Positions 14,101-28,119 of a stretch of 64,000 bases of DNA are shown one piece after another. Both the position numbers and the translations under genes were made by a program. Every line of letters begins with the position of its first letter. The first letter of the stretch is position 1. Origin of the DNA: Epiperipatus broadwayi (lineage: Eukaryota; Onychophora; Udeonychophora; Euonychophora; Peripatidae); NCBI GenBank assembly GCA_028023455.1, contig JAQFVV010012418.1, positions 6,193,244-6,257,243 on the forward strand, in the 5' to 3' direction. Under the pieces are notes generated by a model that did no database searches, was not told where the DNA came from, and saw only the letters and a list, made by a program, of their open reading frames with translations.

Positions 14101-17100
14101 AGCATGCTGTGTTACATATATGCAGTAAATAAAGTTATTCTTATTGTTTATAAAATATGGATATTTTATTTGTGTTAAAGTTTTTATTTATTAGTTTTTA
14201 AAATAAATACCTTTAAAATAGTAATTCATGAAATGTCAATTAGTATACTATGTGTTTGGGGTTAGAATTTAAGCATAAAGATAACTAATTAGGATAAGTT
14301 TTAATTCAAATAATTTTTTGCGAATAATTTAGCTTCAATTCTTTTAAAATACTAGTTATATCTAGTATACATGTGTGCATAGTTGTTTGTGCATACATGT
14401 GATAGATTGAAAGTTTTACAAGGGATTACTAAAAATAATATTTTATAAAACGGGTATTATAAATAATGACAAATATAAAGAGCTTTTAAATAGAGTAAAA
14501 AAGAGGGTGTATTTTGAATAAAATGAAGATGTTATCTTAATTAAGTAAATAATTTTTATTAGAATTAAATAAATGGCTTATTTAGTAATTGAATTAAATT
14601 ATTAAAGTTTATTAGAGTTTAATTACAGTCTAGGCATCGTGTTTAATAGTCTTGATTAGAAAAGTTTATGGTCAAGTCAATTAAAAGTTAAAATATGCTA
14701 ATATTTAAAAGATCATACCCTAATATTTCAATTATATTTGTTGAGCTATGTCATATGATAAATACTACAATAAAATGCATGCAAAATGTGTTTATAAAAA
14801 GGAAAAACTGTAAAATAAAAACCACTAATTTGCTTCTAATTTACTACTTCATTATCTTCAAATTATTGTTATTATTTAATGAGTTTAAAAGTTTTTCAGT
14901 TGATTTCTTTTTATTGTTTATTTTTATCAGTTTTAAATGTATGGGTAAGAATCTAAAGTTATTCTTGCAGTGCTACTTTACAGTATATGTTCAGCTATTT
15001 ATTAAATAATAATAATCACTAGAAGATATGAGAAATTATATTATTTTTCTTAAGAAAATTATAAAGTGGTTTGCATGGAAAAGTTATTGGAAACTCAATA
15101 AACATCGAAATATGCATATGTTTATTTTTATCCTATTATAAACTTTAGTCAATTCAAACTTTTGACTATTAATGATTACTTCTAATATTTTATTGTATAA
15201 ATTTCAAATTCATTATTGACACTAGTTCTAATTATTATGGATGTTACTTATTACATTTTTGATAAAGTTCTGACTTTAAAATAAATAACTTCTGCAGTCA
15301 ATTTAATTAATGAAAGACAGTCATCATTTGAAATAAGTTTGAAAGCCAATTATATTCTTTTTCTATTAAACCAAAAAGGATTGCAATAATTAGTTGTTTC
15401 AAAATTATAGCCAGTCTTAAAAATAAGACAAAATACGATAATTATAAACTGCTTTCTACAATTTTAATGGAAGAAAATATTCTCCAAATCAATTTTATTA
15501 CTAGCTTGGAAAAACTGTTAGACGCTTGTTTTATTACCAATGCAATTTAAATATTGTATTGCCATCATAATTATTCATCTAGAAATTATCTAACTATTTG
15601 TTTAATGTCTATTTTCATTGATTTGCTAAAGAAGAAATGAATTCAAATTTAGTTTATGCTTCAATATTATTAAATAATATATGAACTTTATAAAGGAATC
15701 ATTTATTTCTTAATATATTTATTCTCAGCTCATTTCTCATCAAGTTTATATTTCCATGGTGAACATTGCTATAAAAGAATTATTGCTCTGAACTGTTATG
15801 TGCATATTCATTTTTTCTACTGGGATGAAGAGTATTTCATGGTATTTTCTTAAAGAAAATAACAAAAGGATTCAACTAAAAAGGATTAATTTCATTCTAA
15901 AATGAAATAACTTTAATCCTTTAAGTTTTTAAAATGGGTAAACAAAATATAGCATATATGTTTTATATATTTGAAATTATTATTGGTATTATGTAATTGT
16001 AGTTTATGACCTATTCTTAATTATTATTATTATTTATGATGTTATAAAATGTCTTTATGATGATATACCTATTTAAAATGAATTTGGTAAAAAATATCTT
16101 GGTAAAAGATTTATTTTAAAAGTTATTATTATTATTATTATTATTATCAGGAGTTCTCATCATTATTATTTCAGCCTACTAAAAATGAATTATCATACCC
16201 AGGATAGAACAACATTTTACATCTGATATAAATGTTTACTAGTGAAAGTGTTTTGGATGTTGATATCTGTGAATTTAGATAGCATATAAAATTTAATGTT
16301 TAATATCATTATGCAATTAAGGTGTATCAGTGTACCCATATTGTTAGACGAAATGGATGTGTCCATATGCTTATGAATATGTGTAAGACTTAATTATTTG
16401 TTTATTATTGTTACTATTAAACTCATGCTTCATGTGGTTATTTATTAGTACATTACCTGGAGGCAGGTATTAATTTAGGCATTTTATGTGGATATTTTAT
16501 TGTTTTTGTATGCTTAGTCTTGTTTTTTTTTTTAAGCCCTCATGAATGAGAGAGTGGTTTCTTATTCTTGGCACTGCTTGCACATAGTTACCAAATGCCT
16601 ATTCATATTGTCTGTCATCTACTTTGCCTATAAGTTAGTATTAATGAATATTTTAAATATCATAGAATAGTTTAAGGCATGTCCATTTTGACATTTATAT
16701 TATTGGCTTTACTGCAATTTAAATTTAAAATGTGTTGTTAGTATTGAGCATATTTATTTCTTTATCCCTCATAGTTATTAGTAGTATTGTACTAATGTAA
16801 TTATTTTGCATAATATTTTGCTATCTTTATAAAATCCATAATAAGTGTATTTCCATATTGATTTTCACACATCGATTTTGTTTTTGTAAAGTATTTAATA
16901 CCATACTAGTGTCCCTTATATGGGCATATATGTGTGTTATTTTGCTATGTGCACATAATATTGAAAGAGTCAGTATTAGATAAAATGTGAGAACTTTTTG
17001 GGTAATAATAAGTGCTTTTATTATAATTATCATACGAATGCTTAGGAAAGAAATATTTATTGCAAAGTATACCAATATTTCTATTAGTCCATTTGTTAAA

Positions 17101-17712
17101 TTAAAAGTAATATTTATTGTGAATAAAATATTGTATTAAATGTTATATTATCATGTAAATAAATATTTTTGCTATTTATTAAATAGGTTTCTGTTTTGTT
17201 GCCATTATTACATTCATTATCCAGAAAATCTTATTTAATAAAGCTCTATTATTCATTATTTCATAAAGAATACATTTCAATGATCACATAAAATTTTATT
17301 TATTTATTTTATTTATTATTTATTTCACCTGCATTATAATAAGATAAATATGGTGTTTATTGTCACTATTTCAAATACATTTTTGTAATGTAGTTGGTAG
17401 CATAAATTATACCTTTCTATCTGCTGGATTATTTCATTCAATAACTTGTTGCAAATTCATGTTAGAAGATATCAAAATTAGATATATTTTAGGTGATAGA
17501 AATAAAATGTTTATATTTGAAGAAACTTTTAAGATATTATGAAAATGTTTCATCTCTTAGCCATGTGTTATTTAAATGTTTAGATACTTTATTATTGCAT
17601 ATTTACATTTCTGTTTGCATAAGACATAAGCTGTATAATGATAAAGTTATAAGAAGAAGATAGACTATTTAATATGTAACTTAAATAGTTATTACATTTT
17701 AAGAATTTTAAA

Positions 17713-17967
17713 ATGTTTATTACCATTGTTTCTTTGTATAAAAAACCATCCTACTCTAACAGCTATGATCCAAACCAGTCTAGTCAATCACTAAACTGGA
17801 TTCCAAGAGATTTTAAAAGACCCAGAAAGATACCACATGTAAGATGGGTGGATGAAATAAGAAAGTGTGCAGGGGTGATATGGAGAATAGAAGCTAAAAA
17901 TCGAGAAGATGGATTAAACTTGGAGAGATATTCATCCTGCAGTGGATTGATAATGTTTGATGATGAT
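17713..17967 (+). pseudogene. RTE-like LINE, 3' end fragment (C-terminus of RT ORF)
   Basis: From about 17790 the reading frame gives LNWIPRDFKRPRKIPHVRWV followed by DEIRKCAG and an E-x-x-N-R-E-D-G segment. This is the C-terminal tail typical of RTE-clade non-LTR reverse transcriptases. The first ~55 nt match the 30.1 kb copy closely (LNWIPRDCKRPRKGPH), so both belong to one family. It ends in short TGATGAT-type repeats at about 17955-17975, as expected of RTE 3' termini. The reverse transcriptase core is absent, which is the usual outcome of 5' truncation on insertion. Confidence 0.75.
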
Positions 17968-20900
17968 TGATGATTACCATTGTTATTATCTTCTGCCAAA
18001 TACATTTTTTGAACTCTTGATATAGACATTTACGACCCTGAAATAATATTTCAAATTTTAAGAACAACCTGAGATAAATTTTAATTTGGAATATGAACCT
18101 ATTTTAGTATTGATAGTTAAATTATATTGTCTATAAGAGGACACATACTCTATGGAAAATCCATAGATATTATAGTGTTGACCTGCCTGTGTGTGTGACC
18201 TTCTCCTGTTTCTCTTGATCACATGACTGACAATATAGACCAGCTTTTGGTCATTATTTGCAAAACCATTATAATTAATTTCTTTTTTAAAAAGTCATCT
18301 GTAGTTTATTTCTATAGTTTTCCTTTCGTTTTAACACATATCTCATAAATGTAATACAATATGCAAACTGTCTCATTTTTAAAAAAATTGTATCAATAAT
18401 AACTTTTAAATATCTCACATTTTTTACTATTTTCTTTTTTAACTATTTTTTGTTATTTTTTATATCAACATTTTAAAAATTTCTAAATTATTTTACTTCT
18501 TAGGCAAATCAGCAAGATTTAAAAATAAATAGAAATAGGGACATTAATGCTGTAGTAAAATGGATTAAAAGGAGTTAAAATAAAATTTAGATCGATTTAA
18601 ATAATATATAATATATGTTTCACATATATATATATATTTTAGTGATAGTATACAAGCATGAATTGTTTTGTTATATTTTTATTAATATTGTTTATTAAAT
18701 CTTTAGCCTGAGACAAGGGAACTGGAGGTGCTGACTGCTATTAAAACGGTTTATGGATATATAAATTTAAATTTAAAAGCATAGACAGATATAAACATCT
18801 TTATTTATTTTTCTTTTGTGAAAGACATGCTAACAAGTATTCTTGAATTGTTATTTGTAATTTAATTATAAATTTTAATGTAAAATAAAGCTTGGTTTAT
18901 GCAATCATAAATTTTCAAATATATGAGTCAAAGAATCATTGTAAAGATTTAAAAATACTAAAGCATATATTGAATTTTTAATAATTATATTAAAAGTTGT
19001 ACACATTTAAAATATATATATTTAAAAAAATATATTATTAATCATGAAAGAAAATTATTTTATAAATAATTAAACATGTTGTTTTAATGATGTAATGTAT
19101 TTAACTTATTTGATAAACAGATTAAAAGATTAAAATGTTTGTCAAACAACATCTTAGACAGTTTGGGATAACAAATTTTTTTGATCAATAGATAGCATAT
19201 TTATAAATATAGAATGAAAACAATTTTAAAGCAATTGTTGAAGTATAGTTAATACGAATTAAAGGCAAGTTGAAGTTTAGTTTGCCTGAAATTAGAAATA
19301 AAAAATAATTCTGTAGCAGTGACCATAAAATTAAAGACTGATCATAAACCAATAATTTATCAATGGAAAACTATTTTTTAGTATATTCCTTAGAAGAATT
19401 ATAAAGTTCCATATTGAAATTGTTATGGTCTAAAAATGATTGACAGAAAACTCTAAAAATATACTGATCCTTGACCTGATAATATTGTTTTTTGGAAGTG
19501 AAAGAATACTATTCTGAAAAAATCTGCAAGAAAAACATCTGTAATAATCATCTACTGCTGTGTGCATGTTAACTTGAACTACAAGCCACTCTCTTAAATT
19601 GCTTACCTAAAATTAAATTAAAATTAAATTAAATTTGTGAAACAAGTCTACAATCCAAAGAGTAAGCTATACCAAAGTTACAAATAACTTTTTCAAAGAT
19701 TTAAATAATATTATACTGATTTTGGATGTCATTACTCAAAAAGTAAGAAAAATCTTCAAAATTCATCACTGACAGGTTAAAATATATAGCTACATAATGT
19801 ACCCCTATAACAATAGTGTATGCACAAATAAGTTAAATTGCAAGTAAAAACTTTTATTCAATATAAGAAAGATCTAAAATTATTATTATATTTTATAGAT
19901 TATAATTTATTTATTTATTTATTTATTTATTTTTCTTATTTGATTTATAGTCATGATATATTTCCAAATGTCAAAGTTCTTTTTCTCTTATAAAAGCTTG
20001 GAAGTTTGTGTTTTCCTCTAATCATGCAAACAAAACAGTCAGGAAGTTAGGCTAAGGGGGGTGTATATTTTCTTCTATCCATATATTTATGTTAAAAGGA
20101 GGTTGCCTTGACAACACTTTGAAATTTTTGATTGTTATTGATGGTTTTTAATGATATATTTATGTGTATTACATAAGGAAAAGAATGCATTCAATAACAT
20201 ATTAATAAAAGATAATGATTTAAAATAAATTAATAATATATTTAAACCTCTTTTTTTATTTTTATGAAAAATGAGAAATATTTTTGATGAATGCATCTAT
20301 TTAAATTATGTTTGAGTTATTATAATATACACTGAACATTTTTATATGATGGCTAATCTTTTAATTTCTCTTTTTGAATGTTTGCATCTTAATTCCATGA
20401 TATATATTTAATTAATTAGAAATAATTATATATGCACAATAAGTGTTCTAAATATCTATGTTTTTTGCTCAGCAGAGTGAAACAGTAAGAGAAAAAGTAT
20501 TACATTTTTAATAATTCAAACATAGGTATCTAAGTATGACTTTCATTATAGGAATTAGTTCATTTAGTCAATACGTTTCACTCTACTTAAGTACAAATAA
20601 AGCTACCTTTACTTGATGGCCCAAACAAGATAGATAATGAACTTGGAAATGTAATCATTATCATTAAAGAAATGAATTTCAATTCACTTAAAAATAAAAT
20701 AGTACTTGGTTTGACAGACATCATTATTTTACAGTTACATAATATTTAAAAATGCCAGGATATTAATATTTAATTAACTATTAATATTCGGCATATTAAT
20801 TTGTGTGCATTTAATACTTACTTTTTTTTTTTTTACTTCATATTAACTTCCTTCAGTTGCAATATAAAATTAAATATTTCTTAAATTTAATTTTACTGAA

Positions 20901-21278
20901 CCAGTATATCAAATGAGACTTGTAGCAGAAACATTTGTTATATAAGAAGTCAGTCTGTTTATTTTATGTTAGTAGCAATTAGCAATATTAAGATTTAAAT
21001 TTGCCTTAAAGGGAGCAACTATAAAATATGCTGCTTATTTGTGATAAATATTTTCAATGTTTTTACTAATTAAACATACATTTGTTTTATTAAAAATTTA
21101 TCTAATTTTTATTTTTTTAAATTTATCCCTTTCATCTTTCCAAATATTTAAAACTGTAGATGTAGTCCACATTTCTTATTTATTAATATAATTACTGTAT
21201 TATTACTTTCTATTTTCACAATTATCATCTTATTTATATTTGTTTATGTTTATCCTGTAAATATATTAAATAACTTTT

Positions 21279-21625
21279 AATTAGAAGCGATTTGAAACCA
21301 GACTTTCAAGCTTCCTTTAGTCATCAATCGATACACACGACTACATATATGCGAAAAAGATCAAATATCTTCAATATACATATTTCATGCGGAACCAGCA
21401 CTCATCAGTTGGCCTGAATCATCATCTCCCACACACATATACAATCAGTGCTCAGCTATATTAAGGTAGCAATTCTTCAAACATTAATGGACAGGCTTCA
21501 CGAAATATGTATATCGGAGATCATTTATCTTTTTCACATGTATGTAGTCATGTGTATCGGTTGGATAAGATGGAGTTGATGACTAAAGGAAGCTTGAAAG
21601 TCTGGGTTCAAATCCTCTCCAATTA
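21279..21625. mobile_element. Foldback element A with box-B-like termini
   Basis: The arms (about 21279-21440 and 21465-21625) are inverted copies. Each terminus carries a sequence like tRNA box B: GGTTCAAATCC near the right end, and its complement in diverged form at the left end, followed inward by GAAAGTCTGG / AGACTTTC and the GATGACTAAAGGAAGCTT motif. The flanking TAATT-type sequence at both ends may be part of the repeat or a duplication. It has no coding capacity. The reverse complement aligns with the element at about 22190-22520. Confidence 0.7.
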
Positions 21626-22189
21626 CATCTAGATTACAAATATATATAATATACTTGTATTTAAATTTTGAATAATTTTTTAATTTTTTTTTTATTCTTC
21701 GATAATCTTTCTCTCCAGTATTTCCGATACAAATTGCACCGTATCATTTGTGGCTAGACTTCATTATTGGTGATTTTATTTTTTAAAAAATTATTCTCTA
21801 TAATAAATGGCAAAAAAAAAAAAAAAAATCATTACATTTTTTTTTAAACATTTTTTATTGATAATCTTTGTCCTATTATGTTTTTCAAGTCAAAATATAT
21901 TTTTAAATTTATTCTTTTTAAACATTTGCTTTCTTCAATAGTTTTTCTGTAGCTTATAAGTGAAAGTATAAATATTAAGTACATGTTTAATACTAATATA
22001 TTTTTTAAATTTACTATATTCTATTTTAGATTTTAAATTTTAATTTATCTTTTAATTTTTAGTTTTTTTTTAGTTTATTATTTTCAGAATTTTTTTTTTT
22101 TTATCCACCAGTTCAACAAACAATAAATCGCCAATCAAAATTATAATAGCATATTTCTGCTAAATTTATTTCATAAATGTACAATACCT

Positions 22190-22520
22190 AGGATGACAAC
22201 CTTGGCACTAACGTGGGATTTGAACGTTCCATCCATCATCAGATTTTTAATGAAATGGAAGGCTGAAGAGTTGTGGGTTGGAGTAGTTTGAAGCCTGTCC
22301 ATTAAAGTATGAAGAATGGTTTTTCTTAATATAAAGCTGAGCACTGATTGTATATATGTGTGGAGACGGTAATCTGGACTAACTGATGAGTACTGATTTA
22401 GCATGAAACATGCATATTAGTGATAATTTATCTTTTCAACATATGTGTGATCAGGTGGATCAGCAATATGAGATGGCATGGAGAGTTGGGGGTCGTGTGG
22501 AAGTCTGACTTCGAATCCCA
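22190..22520. mobile_element. Foldback element B, related to element A in opposite orientation
   Basis: It shares with the reverse complement of 21279-21625 the central segments GAAGCCTGTCCATTAA, GCTGAGCACTGATTGTATAT and ACTGATGAGT. Its ends are GGGATTTGAACGTT and ACTTCGAATCCCAC, again box-B-like in opposite orientations. It is more diverged from a clean palindrome than element A. A 77-codon minus-strand open frame across it is not a gene. Confidence 0.65.
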
Positions 22521-23020
22521 CATACATTACATATATAAATGCAGGGTTAAGCCTGTATAGTGTATTAATACCTATATTAATATCCTCTTAGTGAATAATA
22601 TCTCTGTAGTATAATTTTCACTACACCACTCTCACACATATAAATGCCCTGATAATATTAAAAGTTATCTGGTAAGTGAATCTTACTTCACCGAAGTACA
22701 ATATGTCTTAAAAAGATTATTCACTGCTTATACTCACAAAGTTGATGAAATATATTAAATATCAATCTTTCATTAAATTTTAACTTTATTATTATCCATA
22801 ATAAAGGCAAGGCTATCTATATTAAGAGTTTCAAATTTATCTCAAAATTTCACTCTCAAAAAAATTTATGCATGAGCTATATTTCGGTCATCAAACAGTA
22901 GTTTGAATATTTCGTTTTTTCATATTTAAACATTTTCTTGATCATATATACTAATTGTGTGTATCATTTAATTTTATTTTAACAGTAGCAAACTTTTCAT
23001 ACAGTAGTGCCACCAAGCGA

Positions 23021-23109
23021 AACCTTTGTAATCAATGGATGCAAGAAGGTTTGTGCATGAAAATTCTTACTATGCACAAACCTTCCTGCATTCATTGATT
23101 ATAAAGGTT
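23021..23109. repeat. Hairpin repeat, 38 bp arms
   Basis: The left arm 23021-23058 and right arm 23072-23109 are near-perfect reverse complements around a 13-base loop. With its left flank (TAGTGCCACCAAGCGAAACC and the AATCAATGGATGCA motif) it resembles 34605-34650, so it belongs to a dispersed repeat family. Confidence 0.75.
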
Positions 23110-25780
23110 ATAGAGTTGACAAAAATTATGTTGTGGAAATGGGATGGAGCAGAATATGGGAAAATTTAGAGTCGGGAATGGAAAATAAAGTGGCTAACAG
23201 GTTTATCTGGGCATAATTTCTGAGATATTCTTGACTTCGTTTAAGGAGAAGCCACAATACATCACATTACAGTTATTAACAGTCTGTGATATAAAATGTG
23301 ATCATGTGATGTTTTGATGATTTTAATTCTATTTTGTAAATTTATCTACTTATTTATAGAAAAAAGTGTATTATATGTACTATTTCTATGTAATATATAG
23401 TGGAAATGTAACAGTTTATATTAATAAGTGAGTAAAAAAAAAATTCCCATTAGAATCCTATAGCAAATTTTTGCCTGAATGTTTTCTTTTGAAATAGGTA
23501 TTAGATTCTTATAATATTTCTTTTTTTCATGATAATGTTCATTTGTTTATGAACATTATAAAATAATATTCAGGTTAATTATTATATATTTGCAAATTTT
23601 TAAACATGGGTCATAATTCTGTTTTAGTATTTAATACAACTTCTTATGAAGTTCCATAATTTTTAAATTATATAATATTGTTTGTTATATTTGGTTGCCA
23701 AGTAATATTTAGTCATGCTCAACAAATACAGTATAAATATTTTGGATATGTTGACAAAATTGTGAAATCTTTACAATGAATTAATTTTATTGTTTTTCTA
23801 ATTTGAATATTCTTTCCATTTATTGGATCTGTACATCTTTTTAAACTATCTTAAATAATGTTTTACATTGTTTGTTTACAAAGATAAATTAGAAATGTAT
23901 ATCTTTTATAGACTGACATGTTAATTTGTGCTTATGATTTTTTTCATTAGTATTTTTACCTATAGGGAATACATTATCAGAAACTATATTGGGTGATATT
24001 TAGACAATGTCTTTTTTAGCAATATTGATAATGAAAAGCCTGAACTTATTATCAATGCTAAGCTGGAGATTAATTATTTGTTGTATATTTTACTATTAAA
24101 TTTTTTTCTTGGAAATATTCTTTAAAAATACTTGTGATCTAAATAAAAAAAAAAAAGATTTACTAATACTCGATATGTGATAGTATTTATGTAATAGTCT
24201 GGAGTATATTTATCTTCTAAAATCAAAACTAATTATTCTCTGTGATCTAATTAATGTTAGATTTAATCTGTATTTCTTTTCTAATGTTGAAATTGGTGGA
24301 TATTGTATCATATTTAAGTTTAAGGTAAAAATGTATTTTTACAGTAATCTTTAGCTGTATTTTTATATTTAATATATATAATAGATTATTCAAATTTAAT
24401 AATTTAGATAATTATTTTAATGTTTGATTCTGCTGAGATTGATTTAAACCATAATTGTATCTTTTAATCATTTAAAATTTCTTTATATCATTTGCAAAAA
24501 TTATAGTTAGTTTTTATGCAAATAAACTTATTTATAAATATAATTACTATTATATTTTAAATTAACCACTATAATATTAAACAGTAAAAAAATTATTTAG
24601 ATTATCTTATTTGAATAATTTATTATTTTATTAATTAAGATACAGAAATATATAAAGTTCATGTATTATGATAGTAAAGAATTTTAAAGATAAATATATT
24701 CTTGATTATTATATATTAAAAAAATATTTCACAAAAAACTTTTAGCTTATTTAAATTATACTGCACAGCTTTTCATATTATATGATTTGTAAAATGCAAG
24801 TTTGTCTTTGATAATAAATATTATACTATGAACTATTAAATACTTTCTAAAAGAATGTTTTTTTAATCTATATCACTTTGAATACAATGTTTCTCTGCAA
24901 CTACTAATATCTAAATATATATATAATGCTATCAAAAACTGAATTTTTGATTTATCAATATAACATTATTTCATCCCTTCATCTTGCTATCTTATTATAA
25001 ACAAAAACAGTTATCCTTTTTTTATTTTAGTGTCATCTGTTCTAAGTTTGAGATATCTGTGGTTACCAGATAATAGTACAATTGGTTTTGGCATTTATGA
25101 AGAAGGACCTAGGATTTAAAGTCAAACCAATACAGTTGTATATCCAGAAGCCACCTTATATGCCTTTATACTATCAAGCTAATAGTCTAAAATTTACTAA
25201 TCCTAAGGTTTCGAATACAAGCCAATTTGTTTAAGCAGTTGTATAGATCTGGCATTAACTATTACGTTCTTATTGATAAAGGCAAAATATAAAATTATAC
25301 TACCATCTAATAAAATTTCTGACTCCTCAAGAGTATTATAGATGGTAATAAAGTAGAGAATTGATTTTGTTTATAATTTCTTTTTTTATCAACATGGTAA
25401 TATTTACTATGTCACTACACTAATATATAAAAACTAGTTATTTAAAAAAATAAATGTTTATAACCATATTTCACATTACATAGAAAGATTTATGCCCTTA
25501 AGTGCAATGTAGAATAATGAATTCGAGAGCTAAATATCCTTGAAACAAAGTTCAAATGAGTTCTAATATAAGATAATCTGAGTGACAAATGATGGGATTA
25601 TTTTTTATTATTATTATCAGTACTCATTTTATAAAATAAAAAGGCAATCACATAATGAAATAAAACATATATTAGTTAATTTATTATTTTTATTTTAATA
25701 ATTGTTTGATATTAAAAAATATATAGTACTACACATATAGTAATTGTTAAAGTACACATTTATTTCTGCATTGAATTTAG

Positions 25781-25912
25781 ATGTACCACATACCTTTGAT
25801 GTGTATTTCAAGCTTGCTGAAGATTATCCAGTAGATTTATATTATTTAATGGATTTATCATTTACGATGAAAGATGACAAAAAAACTCTTAGTGCACTAG
25901 GTGGACAGATTG
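25781..25912 (+). CDS. Integrin beta exon c: beta-I domain with MIDAS motif
   Basis: This 132-nt exon (phase 1 to 1) runs from TTTAG|ATGTACC to CAGATTG|GTAAGT. After the split Asn codon it reads VPHTFDVYFKLAEDYPVDLY then YLMDLSFTMKDDKKTLSALG and GQI. AEDYPVDLYYLMDLS is the invariant entry to the integrin beta-I domain. The metal-ion-dependent adhesion site is D-x-S-x-S in most subunits; here it is D-L-S-F-T (Asp codon at 25852, Thr codon at 25864). The adjacent K-D-D that supplies ADMIDAS aspartates is intact. The upstream open frame back to 25744 is intron read-through. Confidence 0.97.
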
Positions 25913-27949
25913 GTAAGTATATGATATTTTTTAAATCAAATTTTATTTGGTTTTATTATTGATATAAAAATAAACTTGGGAAGTCATGTGATACTTTATA
26001 TGTTATATGCAGTACTATAGTTTTTCAATAGAAAAAGAACATATATAACCTAACAACAAAAATCATTATACATTTGCTGACTTATTGTCAGGCCTATATA
26101 GATATGTAACAAATTTTGTTTGGATTACAATCTTTAGAATGTTTGAAACATTTAGTCATTAGCTTAGATATGGTAAAGAAACAAAAATAACCAGGTGATA
26201 ATATGTAAAACTAGTTTAAAGATTGGTTAAGTGCCACAATTAAATGTCCATTTATTCTTTTTTTCTTCTGATTATAATATATGATCCAGAAGAAGACAGA
26301 ATGGATTATTGCTTTTAAAATGCAAATTATTTTGATTTAGAATTTTATTTTTTCCAAATTATTAAACAAATAGAAACGTATATATTGCAATCAATTTAAA
26401 CACATATTAATTAAGAAAAATTGAATTCATTGATTAGTTATAATTCATTTAAGTACATTTTATAGAAGCACTTTTAATAATGGCTTGAATCACTCCTGTT
26501 TACTTTTAACAAATTGTTCATTATTTGAATGTTTTAAACACTTCTTTGCCATTTTACAATAATATGAATATTTGCTATATCATTTTATAATTTTTAACAT
26601 AATCAATTTTTATGTGTTTTGTTTTTTTATATTTATTTCTTCTTGCATATATTTCTTTGGTTCAATAAAAAGTTCATTCTCTTGCATTGTCTTTTTTTTT
26701 AATAACTGTATAGTAATTTTTAGTAAAATAACTATTATATCCCCCCCCCCCCCTAATATAATTCATATTTAAAGTCTCCCAGTATTTAGGAAAGATATAA
26801 ATTCTAAATTCAATTTATTAAATTATTTCTAAAAGTTAAGGATATCAACTGTTATTACTATTTGTTATGTCCTTTTTATTTACTTGTGCAATAATGGTCG
26901 GATGACATTTAATGTAATTAATATATATTATAACTAAAGCATTGCATGTGAAGTAATTAGAGAATAATGTAATTAAATGATATAATAGTGCAGCAATTAG
27001 GATATTACATAACTAAAGTTCATAGATGTATAGGACATCCTCAGTCTATAAAATGTTAATTAGTTAATCAAGTAACTGGTTAGATAATAGGATTTAGAGA
27101 GAAATTATTGTTATTCCAGAGACCAATTGTAAATTAGAAAGGATAAAAACTCATATGGTTCAATTTTTTTGCAGATTGAAAGAATAGTCTAAAATCCCAG
27201 GAAGAATGAAGAGTTCTGAGGACTTTTCTACAATATATGCCATGAAATAATGCAGTTTTTTAGTCTTTATTATTACTTTTGTATGTCTCTGAGTTATTAT
27301 TATACTTAAACTAATATATTTATTCTTTTCAATATTATCACTGGACAAATTAAATGATTATATTTAATTTTCTGAAGTATTACTCTAGCAGTTTCTCAGT
27401 ACTTTGCAAAAAATGCTCTAGCTCAGACTGTATAAGGGTAGACAATTTTTGACAATATTATTATCATGAGTGTAGAAAAACAATTGTTATTCAAATAGCC
27501 AGAAAATGTACATGATAAACATGGAAATATTCTGATACAATTGCAATGAAATCGGTTTTCAGGTGTAGTCATAATTAAAAAAAAACAATTAGCAATTAAG
27601 ACAAAATTTTGATAAAAATCAATTATTATAAAACACAAATATAAAAAAACAGTATAATTTGGCCTATGAAAATTAATTTTCTGATGCAAATGGGATTATT
27701 TACTCTTTCTTATTGTAACTTTTATAAAATACATAATCTTCAGATATTTAAAAGAAGTCAATGTTTTTTCTTTAATAATGGATATAGAATCATGTCCATT
27801 ATTACTCAATGAGAAAATCATTTATAATAATATCAGACTTAAATATAATACAAATTTTTCATGAAGTGGAACTCAGCTCAAATAAACTATTAAATAGCAA
27901 TAAATGCATTAGTTTTAAAACAGTACCTCATATATATATAATACATATT

Positions 27950-28119
27950 TTGCGGGTTCATCCATATTAAAAACTTTTAATATTAATATACTGATGTTTC
28001 GACTTGGTCACACAAGCCATCCACAGAGTTATAAAAGGTAGAAAGACGGTTATAGAGGTGCTACAATCACTGATTTGAATAAAATATTAAAATTCCACCA
28101 ATAGCAAAAAATGTTAAAT
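27950..28119 (-). other. Probable 3' untranslated end of the Penelope-like element
   Basis: Directly downstream (minus strand) of the GIY-YIG frame. It contains a stem GGCTTG/CAAGTC followed by CGAAAC at about 28002-28025, reminiscent of the structured ends of Penelope-like elements. The end of the element is not defined by a target duplication that I can see. Confidence 0.4.

Larger units (their letters stand above)
4702..25780 (+). other. Integrin intron 2 (21.1 kb)
   Basis: A long intron between the hybrid-domain strand and the beta-I domain exon. It includes a GA-rich tract (4888-5069), an inverted-repeat element (10633-11114), an RTE LINE 3' fragment (17713-17967), foldback elements (21279-21625 and about 22190-22520) and a hairpin repeat (23021-23109). 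The stretches 5070-10620, 11120-17700, 17970-21270 and 23340-25780 are AT-rich, with microsatellites such as a TTA run near 16125-16150 and TTTA repeats near 19905-19935. Slightly GC-richer old-looking patches occur at about 9950-10400 and 11700-12080. I recognise no genes there. Confidence 0.8.

Noticed and set aside
14695-15009. 104-codon open frame
   Set aside because: Ile/Leu/Phe/Lys-rich composition typical of AT-rich chance frames; no motif.
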